From the NCBI GenBank assembly GCA_934546935.1, contig CAKTEH010000003.1, positions 1 to 64,000 of the forward strand: a stretch of 64,000 nt of DNA, given 5' to 3'. Positions 24,059 through 33,037 of this stretch are shown one piece after another. Source of the stretch: an uncultured Eubacteriales bacterium. GTDB lineage: Bacteria; Bacillota; Clostridia; Oscillospirales; QAMX01. The translations under genes were made by a program, and so were the position numbers. The notes beneath the pieces are model-generated. The model was not told the DNA's origin and ran no database searches. It saw only the letters and a program-made list of their open reading frames with translations. The first letter of the stretch is position 1. Every line of letters starts with the position of its first letter.

Positions 24059-24904
24059 TCAGTCGGCACGGACGCCATGCAATTGTGCCATGGAATCAAG
24101 CAGGACAGTGCGCACAGAATCGTTCTCTTCGCGTCCCAGACGGTCATAGATAAAAGCCAATGCACGGGCGTCGCCCAAGTTCCCGAGGGCTTTGGCAGCA
24201 GCGGTACGGCATTCAACGTCATTATTGCGCAGCATCGGGACAAGGAGGTTAAACGCGCCTTCGCCGCCGACCTTCCCAAGGCCGTCGACAGCCTTAAGGC
24301 GGATGGATTTATCCTTGCTGACTGCAAAGTCGAGCAGCTCATGGACGTCTTTCTTGGCGATTGCTTTTTCAATGCTGCGGATTTTGGAAGTGGCGCGCGG
24401 GTCAGATTCAAAGGTTTCCTCGCGGTCATTATCGACACGTTTCGGCATTTTTATGTACATGATCAGACAGAACAACGAAACAGCCAACGCCACAACTAAA
24501 ACTGCAACATGGACAATGAACATGCCCGGATTGCCAAGGCGGCAGAAGGGGCTAGTCACATAGATCAGCAGGCTGAAAAAGCTCCAGATTGTGGAATACA
24601 GAACCGGCGCCATTTTTCCTCTTTTACTTGCTACATAAATTGCGCCGATAAAAGCAAAAATCGGGACCAGCGTACCGGGGAGCATAACATAGCCCGTATT
24701 GAAATCCTCAATATAGGTTTCCATATAGTCGTCCATGGCGCGGTAGTTATAAGGCGTGACAACATAACCGAGGATCGAAACAGACTGCTCCTCCCCATTT
24801 TCATCTACACCATAGTGCACATACGGCACAAGCTGCAGCACGATCATAGCTACCATGAGCAACGCTATGACGAAGTTGAAATAACCGAGCGTTCTTCTTG
24901 TCAT
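24059..24904 (-). CDS. membrane protein with cytoplasmic HEAT repeats
   Basis: A 281-residue protein. Four predicted membrane helices: about 8-28, then MLPGTLVPIFAFIGAIYVAS, VLYSTIWSFFSLLIYV and MFIVHVAVLVVALAVSLFCLI. A cytoplasmic C-terminal half follows with PBS/HEAT-type repeats (SIRLKAVDGLGKVGGEGAFN, DVECRTAAAKALGNLGDARA, DSVRTVLLDSMAQL). Such repeats usually bind partner proteins. Function unknown. The 5' side carries a candidate promoter at 25.1 kb and an AT-rich inverted repeat in the leader. Confidence 0.75.
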   Translation of the reverse strand: MTRRTLGYFNFVIALLMVAMIVLQLVPYVHYGVDENGEEQSVSILGYVVTPYNYRAMDDYMETYIEDFNTGYVMLPGTLVPIFAFIGAIYVASKRGKMAPVLYSTIWSFFSLLIYVTSPFCRLGNPGMFIVHVAVLVVALAVSLFCLIMYIKMPKRVDNDREETFESDPRATSKIRSIEKAIAKKDVHELLDFAVSKDKSIRLKAVDGLGKVGGEGAFNLLVPMLRNNDVECRTAAAKALGNLGDARALAFIYDRLGREENDSVRTVLLDSMAQLHGVRAD

Positions 24905-25001
24905 TTTTCATTCTCCTTTTTATCTTTCCGGCCTGACGCTGTGTCTTCCGGTTGGTCTACGGGGATCAGCAAAGGATAAAAAAGATTTTTTACAAGCACA
25001 G

Positions 25002-25043
25002 AAGTTATAAATATTCGTACATTTCCATTGATATTTATAACTT
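25002..25043. repeat. AT-rich 13-bp inverted repeat
   Basis: AAGTTATAAATAT (25002-25014) and its exact complement (25031-25043) are separated by 16 bases. It lies about 100 bp upstream of the HEAT-repeat gene on the minus strand. It could be an operator or a leader hairpin; no T tract strong enough for a terminator. Confidence 0.6.
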
Positions 25044-25118
25044 TTACTTCCGTGAACGTGCGGCGCCCCCGTATAACGGCAGCCCGCCAACGGTCAACAT
25101 GTAAAAAATCATAGTCCT

Positions 25119-25147
25119 ATCATAATACAAAATTGTGGATTTTTCAA
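25119..25147 (-). promoter_or_regulatory. candidate promoter of the HEAT-repeat gene
   Basis: Minus strand: TTGAAA (25147-25142), 17-bp spacer, TATGAT (25124-25119). It would give a leader of about 200 nt containing the AT-rich inverted repeat. Confidence 0.5.
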
Positions 25148-25708
25148 TATGGTATAACAAATTTTTTTCAATTCTTTTTTCTGGTTTGGTCAACTTGAGC
25201 ACAATATCTCTCACCCGCAGCCGCATTCTCAGGGATTTTTAAACGGCGCTTTCCGCATCCCAATTTCAAAAAGGTCATATTTATAAACAAAAAATAACAA
25301 AATCCAGTTTTTCGTGAACAAATCAGGCAAAACAATACGGATTTAAGTACCAGGGTTCAAACGGCAGGTACACCGGTTTTTAAATTATACCGCATAAAAA
25401 ATAAAAAAGGAAGGGGAAAACCGGGATTTATAAATTTCGGCATTGTGGACAGAAATCCTGTACTGGATTTTGATAAAGCTACAAAATCGCGGATAAGCAT
25501 GCCGTTTTATGGGAATCCCGAAATTTTTTTCAGGGAAATTCCGGGAAATGCAGCTTCACCTTTTGCCGGGCGCCGCTTGCAGGTCGAGTATAACCCGTAC
25601 AGCTTCACCCGGCCAGTGAACGGCAGGGCATAAGAGGATCTCCCAGCTAAACTCAGGATATAAAAACTATACAGGCAGGAGGATTCTGTTCGCATGATTC
25701 TGATATTT

Positions 25709-27124
25709 TCAGCGTACAGCCTGGCCGGGATCCTCTTTTTCCAGCTCCGCGGACGAATGCTTCTGTTGGAACTGCCGCACAGCACTTTTCCAACCGCCAA
25801 AATAATAATAAAACGCGATGGCGAGCGTACGCAGTGCGGAAGCAATGAGCAGGGAATAAAAAATACCCATGTAATCCCCGGTACGCACGGCAAGAAAATA
25901 GCCAAGCGGGATACGGGAAAATGCGCCGAACTGCGCCGTAATCATCGGCACGACACTTTTGCCCGCGCCGCGCATGGCGTTGACCAGGCAGCGGTCGATA
26001 CCGTGAAAAGTTGCGACAAAGGCCAGCACCGTCAATCCCTTGGCCGCAATCTCTGCGACCGCAGGGTTTTGCGTAAACGCAAATGGCAGCACATCGCGCA
26101 AGGCGATTATAATCCCGCACATCGCGCAGCCAATCGCAACAAGCGTATAAATTGTGTAGTTGATACCTTTTTTAACGCGGTCCATCTCCAAAGCCGCAAT
26201 ATTCTGCCCCACAAAAGTACACACCGCCGTACTCAGAGCGGTAGTAGGGATATAAGAAAAATCGTCAATTTTGGTAACGATGGAGTTTGCCGCGATAAAA
26301 TCCGAACCGAACCGGTTGTTGTAACTCATCATGCAGAATGCCGCAATGGAGTTGCCGATATTCTGGATCGCCGCAGGTAGGCCGATAGAAACGACTTTTT
26401 TTGTTTCCGCTGGATCGAAACGGATGCCGCGCAGGGTCAGGCGCACAGGGTAACCGCCATGGTTTAAACGCCAAACAATCCCTGCGCCGGAAATAAACTG
26501 CGAAATTGCCGTAGCAGCCGCTGCGCCAGTAACGCCCCAGCCAAACAGGACGACCGCAATAAAATCCAGGGCAAGATTTAACAGCGAGCAGAACGTTAAA
26601 AACAAAAACGGCCAAACCGAATCGCCCATCCCACGCAGCGCGCCGGATCCCATATTATAGATCAGATTGCCTGCCGCGCCGATAAAAATAATCGTAAGGT
26701 AGGCCGCGGAATCAGCAAAAATGTTTTCCGGCGTACCCATCAGCCGCAGCATCGGATCCGTCAGCAGCAGGCCCAGCACTGTTATAATCCCAGCCGCTGA
26801 AAGGGTCAGCGCTGCAACCGTGCCGATCGCCTTGCCCAGCGAATCATCGTCCCGGCGGCCGGCAGCCTGCGCAATGACGACGTTCGAGCCGGTGGACAAA
26901 CCAATCAGGAACATGTTGATAATATTCTGCACCGGACCAGACGCAGAAACCGCCGCAAGCGCATCAGAACCAACAAATTGCCCGACAACGACGGAATCGG
27001 CCACATTATACAGCTGCGTCACAATGCAGCCTAACAGGATCGGCAGGGAAAAACGCAGAAGTGTCGAAAAAACCGGTCCCCGCGTCAAATCAATTCTTGT
27101 TTTTTTACCATTGAAAACTGCCAT
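25709..27124 (-). CDS. MATE family efflux transporter
   Basis: A 471-residue, twelve-helix multidrug/toxin exporter of the NorM/DinF/MepA type, driven by Na+ or H+. Two MatE repeats: N-terminal LLRFSLPILLGCIVTQLYNVADSVVVGQ in two segments with VGSDALAAVSASGP, and the second from about residue 240 (VSIGLPAAIQNIGNSIAAFC). The drug range cannot be predicted. It begins 8 bp after the nudC stop and is probably cotranscribed. Confidence 0.9.
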   Translation of the reverse strand: MAVFNGKKTRIDLTRGPVFSTLLRFSLPILLGCIVTQLYNVADSVVVGQFVGSDALAAVSASGPVQNIINMFLIGLSTGSNVVIAQAAGRRDDDSLGKAIGTVAALTLSAAGIITVLGLLLTDPMLRLMGTPENIFADSAAYLTIIFIGAAGNLIYNMGSGALRGMGDSVWPFLFLTFCSLLNLALDFIAVVLFGWGVTGAAAATAISQFISGAGIVWRLNHGGYPVRLTLRGIRFDPAETKKVVSIGLPAAIQNIGNSIAAFCMMSYNNRFGSDFIAANSIVTKIDDFSYIPTTALSTAVCTFVGQNIAALEMDRVKKGINYTIYTLVAIGCAMCGIIIALRDVLPFAFTQNPAVAEIAAKGLTVLAFVATFHGIDRCLVNAMRGAGKSVVPMITAQFGAFSRIPLGYFLAVRTGDYMGIFYSLLIASALRTLAIAFYYYFGGWKSAVRQFQQKHSSAELEKEDPGQAVR

Positions 27125-27132
27125 ATTGCGCC

Positions 27133-27963
27133 TTACCCCTGATGGCCGAGCGAAAACTCGCGCAGCATTTCATACGTCAGCGCGGGGCTGTGATAATCCA
27201 TTTCCAGCTCCCCGCGGGAAATCCAGCGGGCAACAGACAGTTCACCTTCATCCATGTGGATCTCGTCGCTGCCGTCAAGCGTACAGTAAAAGCCTGCAAG
27301 CAGCGTATCCGTCAGCGACCAGGGCTGGCTTTTGTAGTACCGGATATCCTTTACCTTCAGCCCGACCTCCTCCATCACCTCGCGGCGCACACAGTCTTCA
27401 AAAGTTTCGCCCGTTTCAACAAAACCCGCAATCAGCGCGTAATGCCGCGCGCCGGCGTTGCCTGCATATTTGGTCACGACAATGCGCCCCTGCCCATCGG
27501 TCAGTCCGATAATAACCGCCGGGCAGATTTTCGGATATACCGTGTTTGCGCAGGCAGAACATACGCGGGCGCGTTCTGTGCGGCTGTTTACCATAGGCTT
27601 TCCACATTTTCCGCAATAGACGTTTGCATTATACCAGCGAAAAAGCTGCCAGCCTGTAATCCCGGCAAAACCGAGCCACTCCGGTTCAAAATTCAAAAAA
27701 TCGCGCGCCGGACGGTAACACATGCCCTCCGGTGCGGCAATGGTATCATACGCAACAAAAAAATGCATCTCATCAATGGAAAAAGCATAGTAAACCGGGC
27801 CGTCGTAGCTTGAAGCAAGCTCCATCGCCGTCGGGAGCCGGGGCGCCGCGCCGTCGACGAGCAGGGCATTTGCGCCATCATAACACAAAAGATAGTCCTG
27901 CGGGGCAATTTCACGCTTTTTCCAGGTAATATCGTATCGGTGCGGGGCAATATCCTGCAACAT
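27133..27963 (-). CDS. nudC: NAD(+) diphosphatase (Nudix)
   Basis: A 276-residue NudC-type hydrolase cleaving NADH/NAD+ to NMN and AMP, and in some bacteria decapping NAD-RNA. The four-cysteine zinc ribbon is C117, C120, C135, C138. The Nudix box runs from G180 to about L202 with GFVETGE and REVMEEVG. The NADH-pyrophosphatase-specific array SQPWSLTDT is at 212-220. The ATG has no clear ribosome-binding site. Confidence 0.92.
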   Translation of the reverse strand: MLQDIAPHRYDITWKKREIAPQDYLLCYDGANALLVDGAAPRLPTAMELASSYDGPVYYAFSIDEMHFFVAYDTIAAPEGMCYRPARDFLNFEPEWLGFAGITGWQLFRWYNANVYCGKCGKPMVNSRTERARVCSACANTVYPKICPAVIIGLTDGQGRIVVTKYAGNAGARHYALIAGFVETGETFEDCVRREVMEEVGLKVKDIRYYKSQPWSLTDTLLAGFYCTLDGSDEIHMDEGELSVARWISRGELEMDYHSPALTYEMLREFSLGHQG

Positions 27964-28049
27964 ATGTAAAAAACCAGGGGGGAACCCCTTTCTTTCCTTC
28001 CTTATTTCGCTTTTTATCAGACAATGCAGCCGGAAAATCCGGAAATCCC

Positions 28050-28083
28050 CCCGCCGCGCAGGAAGGATTCCCTGCGCGGCGGG
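28050..28083. terminator. GC-rich hairpin between nudC and the GH105 gene
   Basis: Perfect 13-bp arms CCCGCCGCGCAGG and complement with an eight-base loop. The T tract lies only on the plus side, though the nearest gene end is the minus-strand GH105 stop. It is a probable but atypical terminator. Confidence 0.55.
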
Positions 28084-28090
28084 CCCGTTT

Positions 28091-30178
28091 TTATTTCAGC
28101 GATTCCTGCATTTTTACTAGCTCGACGCCGGCGAGCATAATGATGCCGGTGCCGTGGGTATCGTTGTAATTCCAGGAAAGGCCGCGGTAATAATGGCGGG
28201 AGAACGAAAAGCTGGAGCCGCGGCAGATCCCATAAATATTGCCGCCGCGATCAATGATATAACGGGCGAGTCCCTCCCACGCGCGCTGTACTGCTTCGAT
28301 GGCTGCGCCGCGCAGGGATGGCGCGAGGTACCCGGCCACAATCCCGCGTGCAAAAGCGCAGATAAACATTGCGGTCGCGGAGCTTTCCAGATAAGACTCG
28401 GGGTCATCAAGGATCTGGTGCCAGAGCCCGCAGGCATCCTGCAGTGCAAGATACCCCTGCGTCAGTTCATTATAGAAATCGAGCAATGCACCGCGCTTTT
28501 CATGCGTGCGCGGCAGTTTTTCCAGAAGCTCGGAGAGGGAGAACATAACCCAGCCGTTTCCGCGGCACCAGGGAATTTCATTTTTCTTCCCATGGCGCAG
28601 GCTCTTCATATGCGCCATAATTTTCTTTTCCGGCATAAACAAGTGCTTTTTGAACAGCAGAAGCTGCTCGGCTGCTTCATCGAAGAAACGTTCATCGCCG
28701 GAAAGCACGGCGTAGCGCGTCAAAAACGGTACCGACATATACATATCATCCGCCCACATGCTTTCGTCGCGGCGCTTGAATGCGCCGTCATCCACACGCG
28801 GCTGCTCATTGCAGATATAAGCGGCAATGCGGTCGGCAACTTCACGCGCACGCGGATTGGGATAGGAAAGGCTGCATTCGAGCATCAGCGAGCCAAAAGA
28901 ACCGCAGTCGTCGAGCGCATCAAGCCAGGCCGCCTGCTGGTTGACGCCCGGGAAGCCATACTTTTGCTTATCATAAAGGGCATAGCTGTGGATATCCACA
29001 ACCTGCGCCACATGGCGGCGCACATATTCGCAGTATTCCCCGCGTCTAAGCCACTGCCCGGCGCGCAGCAAACCGTAAAGCGTCACACCGAGCGGATAGG
29101 TCCAGCGCCCAAACAGCGCGCTCTCTGCATAGGGCCGGATCACAAGGTTTTCATATGCGGTACGCCAATAGGTTTCGCCCTCGCTGCCGGCAAATGTCCG
29201 TGTAAAGTCGCAAAGCTCGTCCGGCGTATAGGCGCAGCCCGCGCCAAAAGGGCCAAGCAGCAGGTAAGCGCCAGTTTCGCCCTTAACCGGAAACGCGGGC
29301 ACAAACCCGGCCCGGCCTGCACCGGGCAGCACCGCCTCCACCGCCTCGGCAGGAGGGACACAAGCCTCGATACGCGCAAGGATCTCATGCCGTCCCCGAG
29401 CAAGCTCCATAACCGGCTCCCCTGGGACACGGTCGACCCAAAAATTCCCAGCGCAGGTAAACTCCACCGTACCCGAAACCGGAAGCTCCAGGCCTGTAAG
29501 AAGATAATAAACACCCTCGGCCCCTGTGAAATCCGCATGCCGGCGCACAGCTTTTGGGAAAAACCCGGTGCCACAGGCCGTTTCGTTATCGCCCCAGATT
29601 TCCTCCCGTTCAGCAAGGGCGCCGTCGGCCAGCGGGGCGGTATAAAGCCAGCCCGCCTCGCCGCTGCGCGACGGGAAGGGCAGGACATAATTGCACGGCT
29701 CCCATTGGGGCATTGCGTTGGCCATCAGGCAGCCGAAGCCAATGGACGTACACTCACAGCGCACGACAAAGCGGTTAAAGCCCGCTTTCAATTCCGTATG
29801 GAAAACCACGCGCTGGGCGGGATTTCCCTCCATGGGGCCGCCGGAAGTAAAAACGCAGGCGCCATTTAAATAAATCCTGACTGGGCCCATACAGCCGACG
29901 GTAAAATTGGAGCCCTTTGCTTCAGGGCAGTACAGCTCGCCCGCAGCATAGGCATAGCTGCCCTCTGGCGCGTCAGGAAAGCGTTCACCAAAATTGAAAA
30001 TGTACTGGCCTTGTTCATTTGCGGCGATGCCGGTTTCATCGAAAGCGCGCCAGACAAACGGCATCTCCGGATTCGCGCCCATATACCGCGCAGCAATGAG
30101 AGGGATTACGCTGCGTGGATCCGTCCCATAAACATAGGCAGCGCTTTCCGATTCTTTAAAATAAGGGTAATTCATCAT
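28091..30178 (-). CDS. GH105-like unsaturated uronyl hydrolase with N-terminal beta-sandwich domain
   Basis: A 695-residue glycosidase. The C-terminal half (about 350-690) is an (alpha/alpha)6 barrel of the GH105/GH88 type: SMWADDMYMSVPFLTRYA carries the likely catalytic Asp, WCRGNGWVMFSLSELLEKLP follows, and the barrel ends near SWNYNDTHGTGIIMLAGVE. Such enzymes remove the 4,5-unsaturated uronic acid left by pectate or rhamnogalacturonan lyases. The product then enters the KduI pathway, whose gene is also in this window. The N-terminal 340 residues look beta-rich, with an accessory carbohydrate-binding style (GPVRIYLNGACVF, FNRFVVRCEC). No signal peptide is seen, so it is cytoplasmic. GGAGGAGG precedes two adjacent ATG codons. 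Confidence 0.82.
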   Translation of the reverse strand: MMNYPYFKESESAAYVYGTDPRSVIPLIAARYMGANPEMPFVWRAFDETGIAANEQGQYIFNFGERFPDAPEGSYAYAAGELYCPEAKGSNFTVGCMGPVRIYLNGACVFTSGGPMEGNPAQRVVFHTELKAGFNRFVVRCECTSIGFGCLMANAMPQWEPCNYVLPFPSRSGEAGWLYTAPLADGALAEREEIWGDNETACGTGFFPKAVRRHADFTGAEGVYYLLTGLELPVSGTVEFTCAGNFWVDRVPGEPVMELARGRHEILARIEACVPPAEAVEAVLPGAGRAGFVPAFPVKGETGAYLLLGPFGAGCAYTPDELCDFTRTFAGSEGETYWRTAYENLVIRPYAESALFGRWTYPLGVTLYGLLRAGQWLRRGEYCEYVRRHVAQVVDIHSYALYDKQKYGFPGVNQQAAWLDALDDCGSFGSLMLECSLSYPNPRAREVADRIAAYICNEQPRVDDGAFKRRDESMWADDMYMSVPFLTRYAVLSGDERFFDEAAEQLLLFKKHLFMPEKKIMAHMKSLRHGKKNEIPWCRGNGWVMFSLSELLEKLPRTHEKRGALLDFYNELTQGYLALQDACGLWHQILDDPESYLESSATAMFICAFARGIVAGYLAPSLRGAAIEAVQRAWEGLARYIIDRGGNIYGICRGSSFSFSRHYYRGLSWNYNDTHGTGIIMLAGVELVKMQESLK

Positions 30179-30333
30179 TTCCTCCTCCAAATTCAGCGCA
30201 GCCCCTCCCCGCATTCCAGGGAAAGCCTGCGGCGCAGGCTGCGGGATCATGCCCCGGTACCCGCATTTTTTTCTAAACCCTTTTGCAGCAGAAAGGCAAG
30301 CTGTACACGCTTCCCCAGCCGTCCGCAAGGGTT

Positions 30334-31314
30334 TTATGCGTCGAGCGCTTCCGCCTGCGCCTGCATGAATGCACAATCCTGTGCGGAAAGCTTTATATCC
30401 AGCACCTGCACTGTATCGCGCAGCGTTTCAGCGCGGCGCGAGCCGACAAGCAGGTTGATGCACCCCGACTGCGCACGCAGCCAGGCCAGGGCAAGCACAG
30501 CTTTTGAACAGCCGTATTTTTCACAAAGGGGCTCAAACCGTTCGAGCATCCGGCATACGCGCGCATAGTGCTCCGGCCTGAACCATTTTACGCCGTTGCG
30601 CACATCACCGGGAGCAGGAACAAAATCCGCCGCAATTTTCCCAGTCAGCGCGCCTTCCTCCAACGCCTTATACGTCTGGAAAGTAACGCCGTTCTTTTCA
30701 CACAAGGGCACATATCCGGTAAGACGGCCGCGTGTCAGAAGCGAAAGCTGCTCTTGTACCAGATCAACCTGCCCAACCTGCAGATATCCGGCCAGATGCT
30801 CGGGGCTGCCGTTGGAAATGCCAATGGCGCGGATTTTCCCCTCCTTTTTAAAGGAAAGCAGCGTATCCATAATACCTGCAACCTCTTCTACCGGAGGCTG
30901 ACGGTGGCAGATATAAACGTCGATATAATCGGTGCCGAGCCGGCGAAGGCTGTCTTCCAGATCTGCGCGCAGCGACGCCGGTTCGAAACAGCGGCGCACA
31001 TCATGCCCATCGCGCATATATTCATGCGTACCCTGCCCGCCACGCCAATGCAGCGAGCATTTTGTACCGATAACATAATCGGCGCGGCGGCCTGCAATCG
31101 CACGGCCAAGGATCTCCTCCCCATTTCCAGTACCATAAACCGGCGCCGTATCAAAAAAATCAATACCCATATCATGCGCAGCATGAATCAAATCGATATA
31201 CCGCTTTTCATCTCCCGCAGTGTCTGCCCAAGCCGTCCCTCCGCCAATGCCAAAGGTTCCGAAGGACAAGCTCGAAGCAACAACACCGCTTTTCCCAATT
31301 TCCATTTTCTCCAT
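30334..31314 (-). CDS. aldo/keto reductase
   Basis: A 326-residue NAD(P)H-dependent oxidoreductase of the AKR superfamily. The catalytic tetrad is visible: Asp and Tyr in FFDTAPVYGTGNGEEILGRA, Lys in YVIGTKCSLHW, His in DVYICHRQPP. C-terminal cofactor segment LLVGSRRAETLRD. Its substrate is unknown; next to GH105 a sugar aldehyde is plausible. The ATG at 31314 follows GGAGG. A 155-bp gap separates it from GH105 on the same strand, so they may form an operon. Confidence 0.88.
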   Translation of the reverse strand: MEKMEIGKSGVVASSLSFGTFGIGGGTAWADTAGDEKRYIDLIHAAHDMGIDFFDTAPVYGTGNGEEILGRAIAGRRADYVIGTKCSLHWRGGQGTHEYMRDGHDVRRCFEPASLRADLEDSLRRLGTDYIDVYICHRQPPVEEVAGIMDTLLSFKKEGKIRAIGISNGSPEHLAGYLQVGQVDLVQEQLSLLTRGRLTGYVPLCEKNGVTFQTYKALEEGALTGKIAADFVPAPGDVRNGVKWFRPEHYARVCRMLERFEPLCEKYGCSKAVLALAWLRAQSGCINLLVGSRRAETLRDTVQVLDIKLSAQDCAFMQAQAEALDA

Positions 31315-31513
31315 AATTGCCTCCGAAGACTGATATCTGGTTTTTATTATACCATCGAAGCAGGCCAATTCAAAGCCTAAAACGAAATTTTAATCCTGCG
31401 AATTTCCAGCGGTGTCACATCCTCTGTGCCCTCCGGCGGATTCCGACGCAAACATACAATACCTCTGCTTAGGATAAAAAATATGTCCCGCGTGTACAGT
31501 CCATGAAAAGGAC

Positions 31514-31542
31514 TTTACACAGGCGGCAATTTTGCTTATACT
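31514..31542 (+). promoter_or_regulatory. promoter of the FAD-dependent oxidoreductase gene
   Basis: TTTACA (31514-31519), 17-bp spacer, TATACT (31537-31542), 30 bp before the ATG. Confidence 0.7.
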
Positions 31543-31572
31543 ATAAGAAACGATGTTTCGGGGGATGAAATA

Positions 31573-32931
31573 ATGGCTTTAACTTATACCGAACCGGCCC
31601 GGCAGATCCCAGTCTATGGGGAATACGACGTCGTCGTTGCAGGCGGAGGGCCCGCAGGTTTTGCCGCGGCGGTGAGCGCTGCACGGGCAGGCGCAAAAAC
31701 CCTGCTTATCGAGCGTTTTGCTTCCCTTGGCGGGACAGTGACCGCTTCGCTGATGGCAAAAATCAACGGATTCCGCAATCAGGTCGAACCGAACACGCTC
31801 CAGACCTCGCGCGGCATTGCTGAAGAGGTCATGCTGAAGCTTTACATGGAAAACGGCGTTGGAGAGCGTTATTTAAGTGAAAACCGTGTCTATTACCATG
31901 ATCCGGCGCCGGGGAAGATGGCGTTCGGCTATGTAATTGACCCGGAAAAATTCAAATATGTCACCCTCAGCATTGCCGCCGGGGCTGGCGTTGAGCTGCT
32001 GTTCCATACCTTCCTTGCCGATGCAATTGTCGAAGACGGCCAGGTCCGCGGCGTACTCATCGAAAACAAATCCGGGCGACAGGCGGTTTTTGCCCATACG
32101 GTCATCGACGCGACTGGCGACGGCGATGTTGCGTTCCGCGCCGGTGCAGCCTATTTCCATGGCGAAGAAGGCCACCGCATGAGCGACACGCTGCTTTACC
32201 GCGTCGCCGGGGTGCGGGGAAAAAGCGAGCGCGGCTGCCAGATGGCCGACAGCGTGCTTTTGTGGGGCCCGCAGCCGGGCGACCGGGAATACGACGGCAG
32301 AAGCGAAATGGAACAGTATCTGGAGGGTTCCCCGGAAAAGCTCGACCGCGAATACGACGCTACCGACGCGCGTGCGCTTTCCAGGGCAGAGCTTGAAACA
32401 CGTTTAAATATCTACCGGCATTTCAAGGCGCAAAAAGAAAAGGAAGAAAGCTTTTCCGAAGCATATGTCGTGCAGACGCCGGATATGATCGGGATCCGCC
32501 AGACGCGCTTCATCCAGGGGAAATATACCCTGACCGGCGAAGACGTGCTGGAGGGCCGCCGCTTCGACGACACAGTTGCAATGGCTTCAAAGCCTGTGGT
32601 GCATTACTACGGCTACCGCCGGTTCTTAAAGCACACCGGTTATGAAATCCCCTTCCGCTGCCTGGTCCCGGAAACGCTGGAAGGCCTTTTAACCGCAGGA
32701 CGCTGCATGTCCGCACTCCAACCGGCGTTCGAATCCTCGCGTTCAATCGCGCCAAGCATGTGCCTGGGCGAAGCTGCCGGCGCGGCTGCAGCGCTTGCCG
32801 CACAGGCGAAAATCCCGGTTTCCCAGGTTAATATCCGCACATTACAGAAACTGCTGATTGAAAAAGGCGCGGAAATTGGTCAATCCAACCGCAATGTATT
32901 AACCGGGGAAGGCCTTAACGTACAACAGTAA
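31573..32931 (+). CDS. FAD-dependent oxidoreductase
   Basis: A 452-residue flavoprotein. The N-terminal dinucleotide motif YDVVVAGGGPAGFAAAVSAA is followed by LLIERFASLGGTVTAS. A second FAD-contact segment is VIDATGDGDVAFRAGA, and the C-terminal one is LTAGRCMSALQPAFESSRSI. This is the FAD_oxidored type of Gram-positives and anaerobes, often near sugar catabolic genes and with unknown electron acceptors. There is no signal peptide. GGGGGA precedes the ATG. It appears monocistronic. Confidence 0.85.
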   Translation: MALTYTEPARQIPVYGEYDVVVAGGGPAGFAAAVSAARAGAKTLLIERFASLGGTVTASLMAKINGFRNQVEPNTLQTSRGIAEEVMLKLYMENGVGERYLSENRVYYHDPAPGKMAFGYVIDPEKFKYVTLSIAAGAGVELLFHTFLADAIVEDGQVRGVLIENKSGRQAVFAHTVIDATGDGDVAFRAGAAYFHGEEGHRMSDTLLYRVAGVRGKSERGCQMADSVLLWGPQPGDREYDGRSEMEQYLEGSPEKLDREYDATDARALSRAELETRLNIYRHFKAQKEKEESFSEAYVVQTPDMIGIRQTRFIQGKYTLTGEDVLEGRRFDDTVAMASKPVVHYYGYRRFLKHTGYEIPFRCLVPETLEGLLTAGRCMSALQPAFESSRSIAPSMCLGEAAGAAAALAAQAKIPVSQVNIRTLQKLLIEKGAEIGQSNRNVLTGEGLNVQQ

Positions 32932-32962
32932 ACCTTCTCCGGCAGGTCTTCCCTGCTGCATA

Positions 32963-33012
32963 TAACCCCCATGCAGGCAAACAGAAAAGGCTGTTTGTCC
33001 GTATGGGGGTTA
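32963..33012 (+). terminator. probable terminator after the FAD oxidoreductase gene
   Basis: TAACCCCCAT and ATGGGGGTTA arms close a longer imperfect stem containing CAAACAG/CTGTTTG. A weak T-rich stretch follows before the next gene. Confidence 0.6.
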
Positions 33013-33037
33013 AATAATCTTTTACAGAGGTATACGT

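Larger units (their letters stand above)
24905..25708. other. 800-bp AT-rich intergenic region
   Basis: No gene is convincing. A 60-codon minus frame (25044-25226) lacks a ribosome-binding site and family. The part nearest the HEAT gene has a promoter-like element and a 13-bp inverted repeat, listed separately. AAGAGGATC near 25632 is complementary to GATCCTCTT near 25730, which could form a long-range stem at the end of the MATE gene. Confidence 0.4.

Noticed and set aside
26721..27512. 263-codon plus frame across MATE and nudC
   Set aside because: Spans two real minus-strand genes antisense; composition is low-complexity Arg/Ser/Pro.
28154..29869. 571-codon open frame on the plus strand
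   Set aside because: It is exactly antisense to the GH105 gene, has no ribosome-binding site and no recognisable domain. GC-rich third positions of the real gene keep the opposite strand open.
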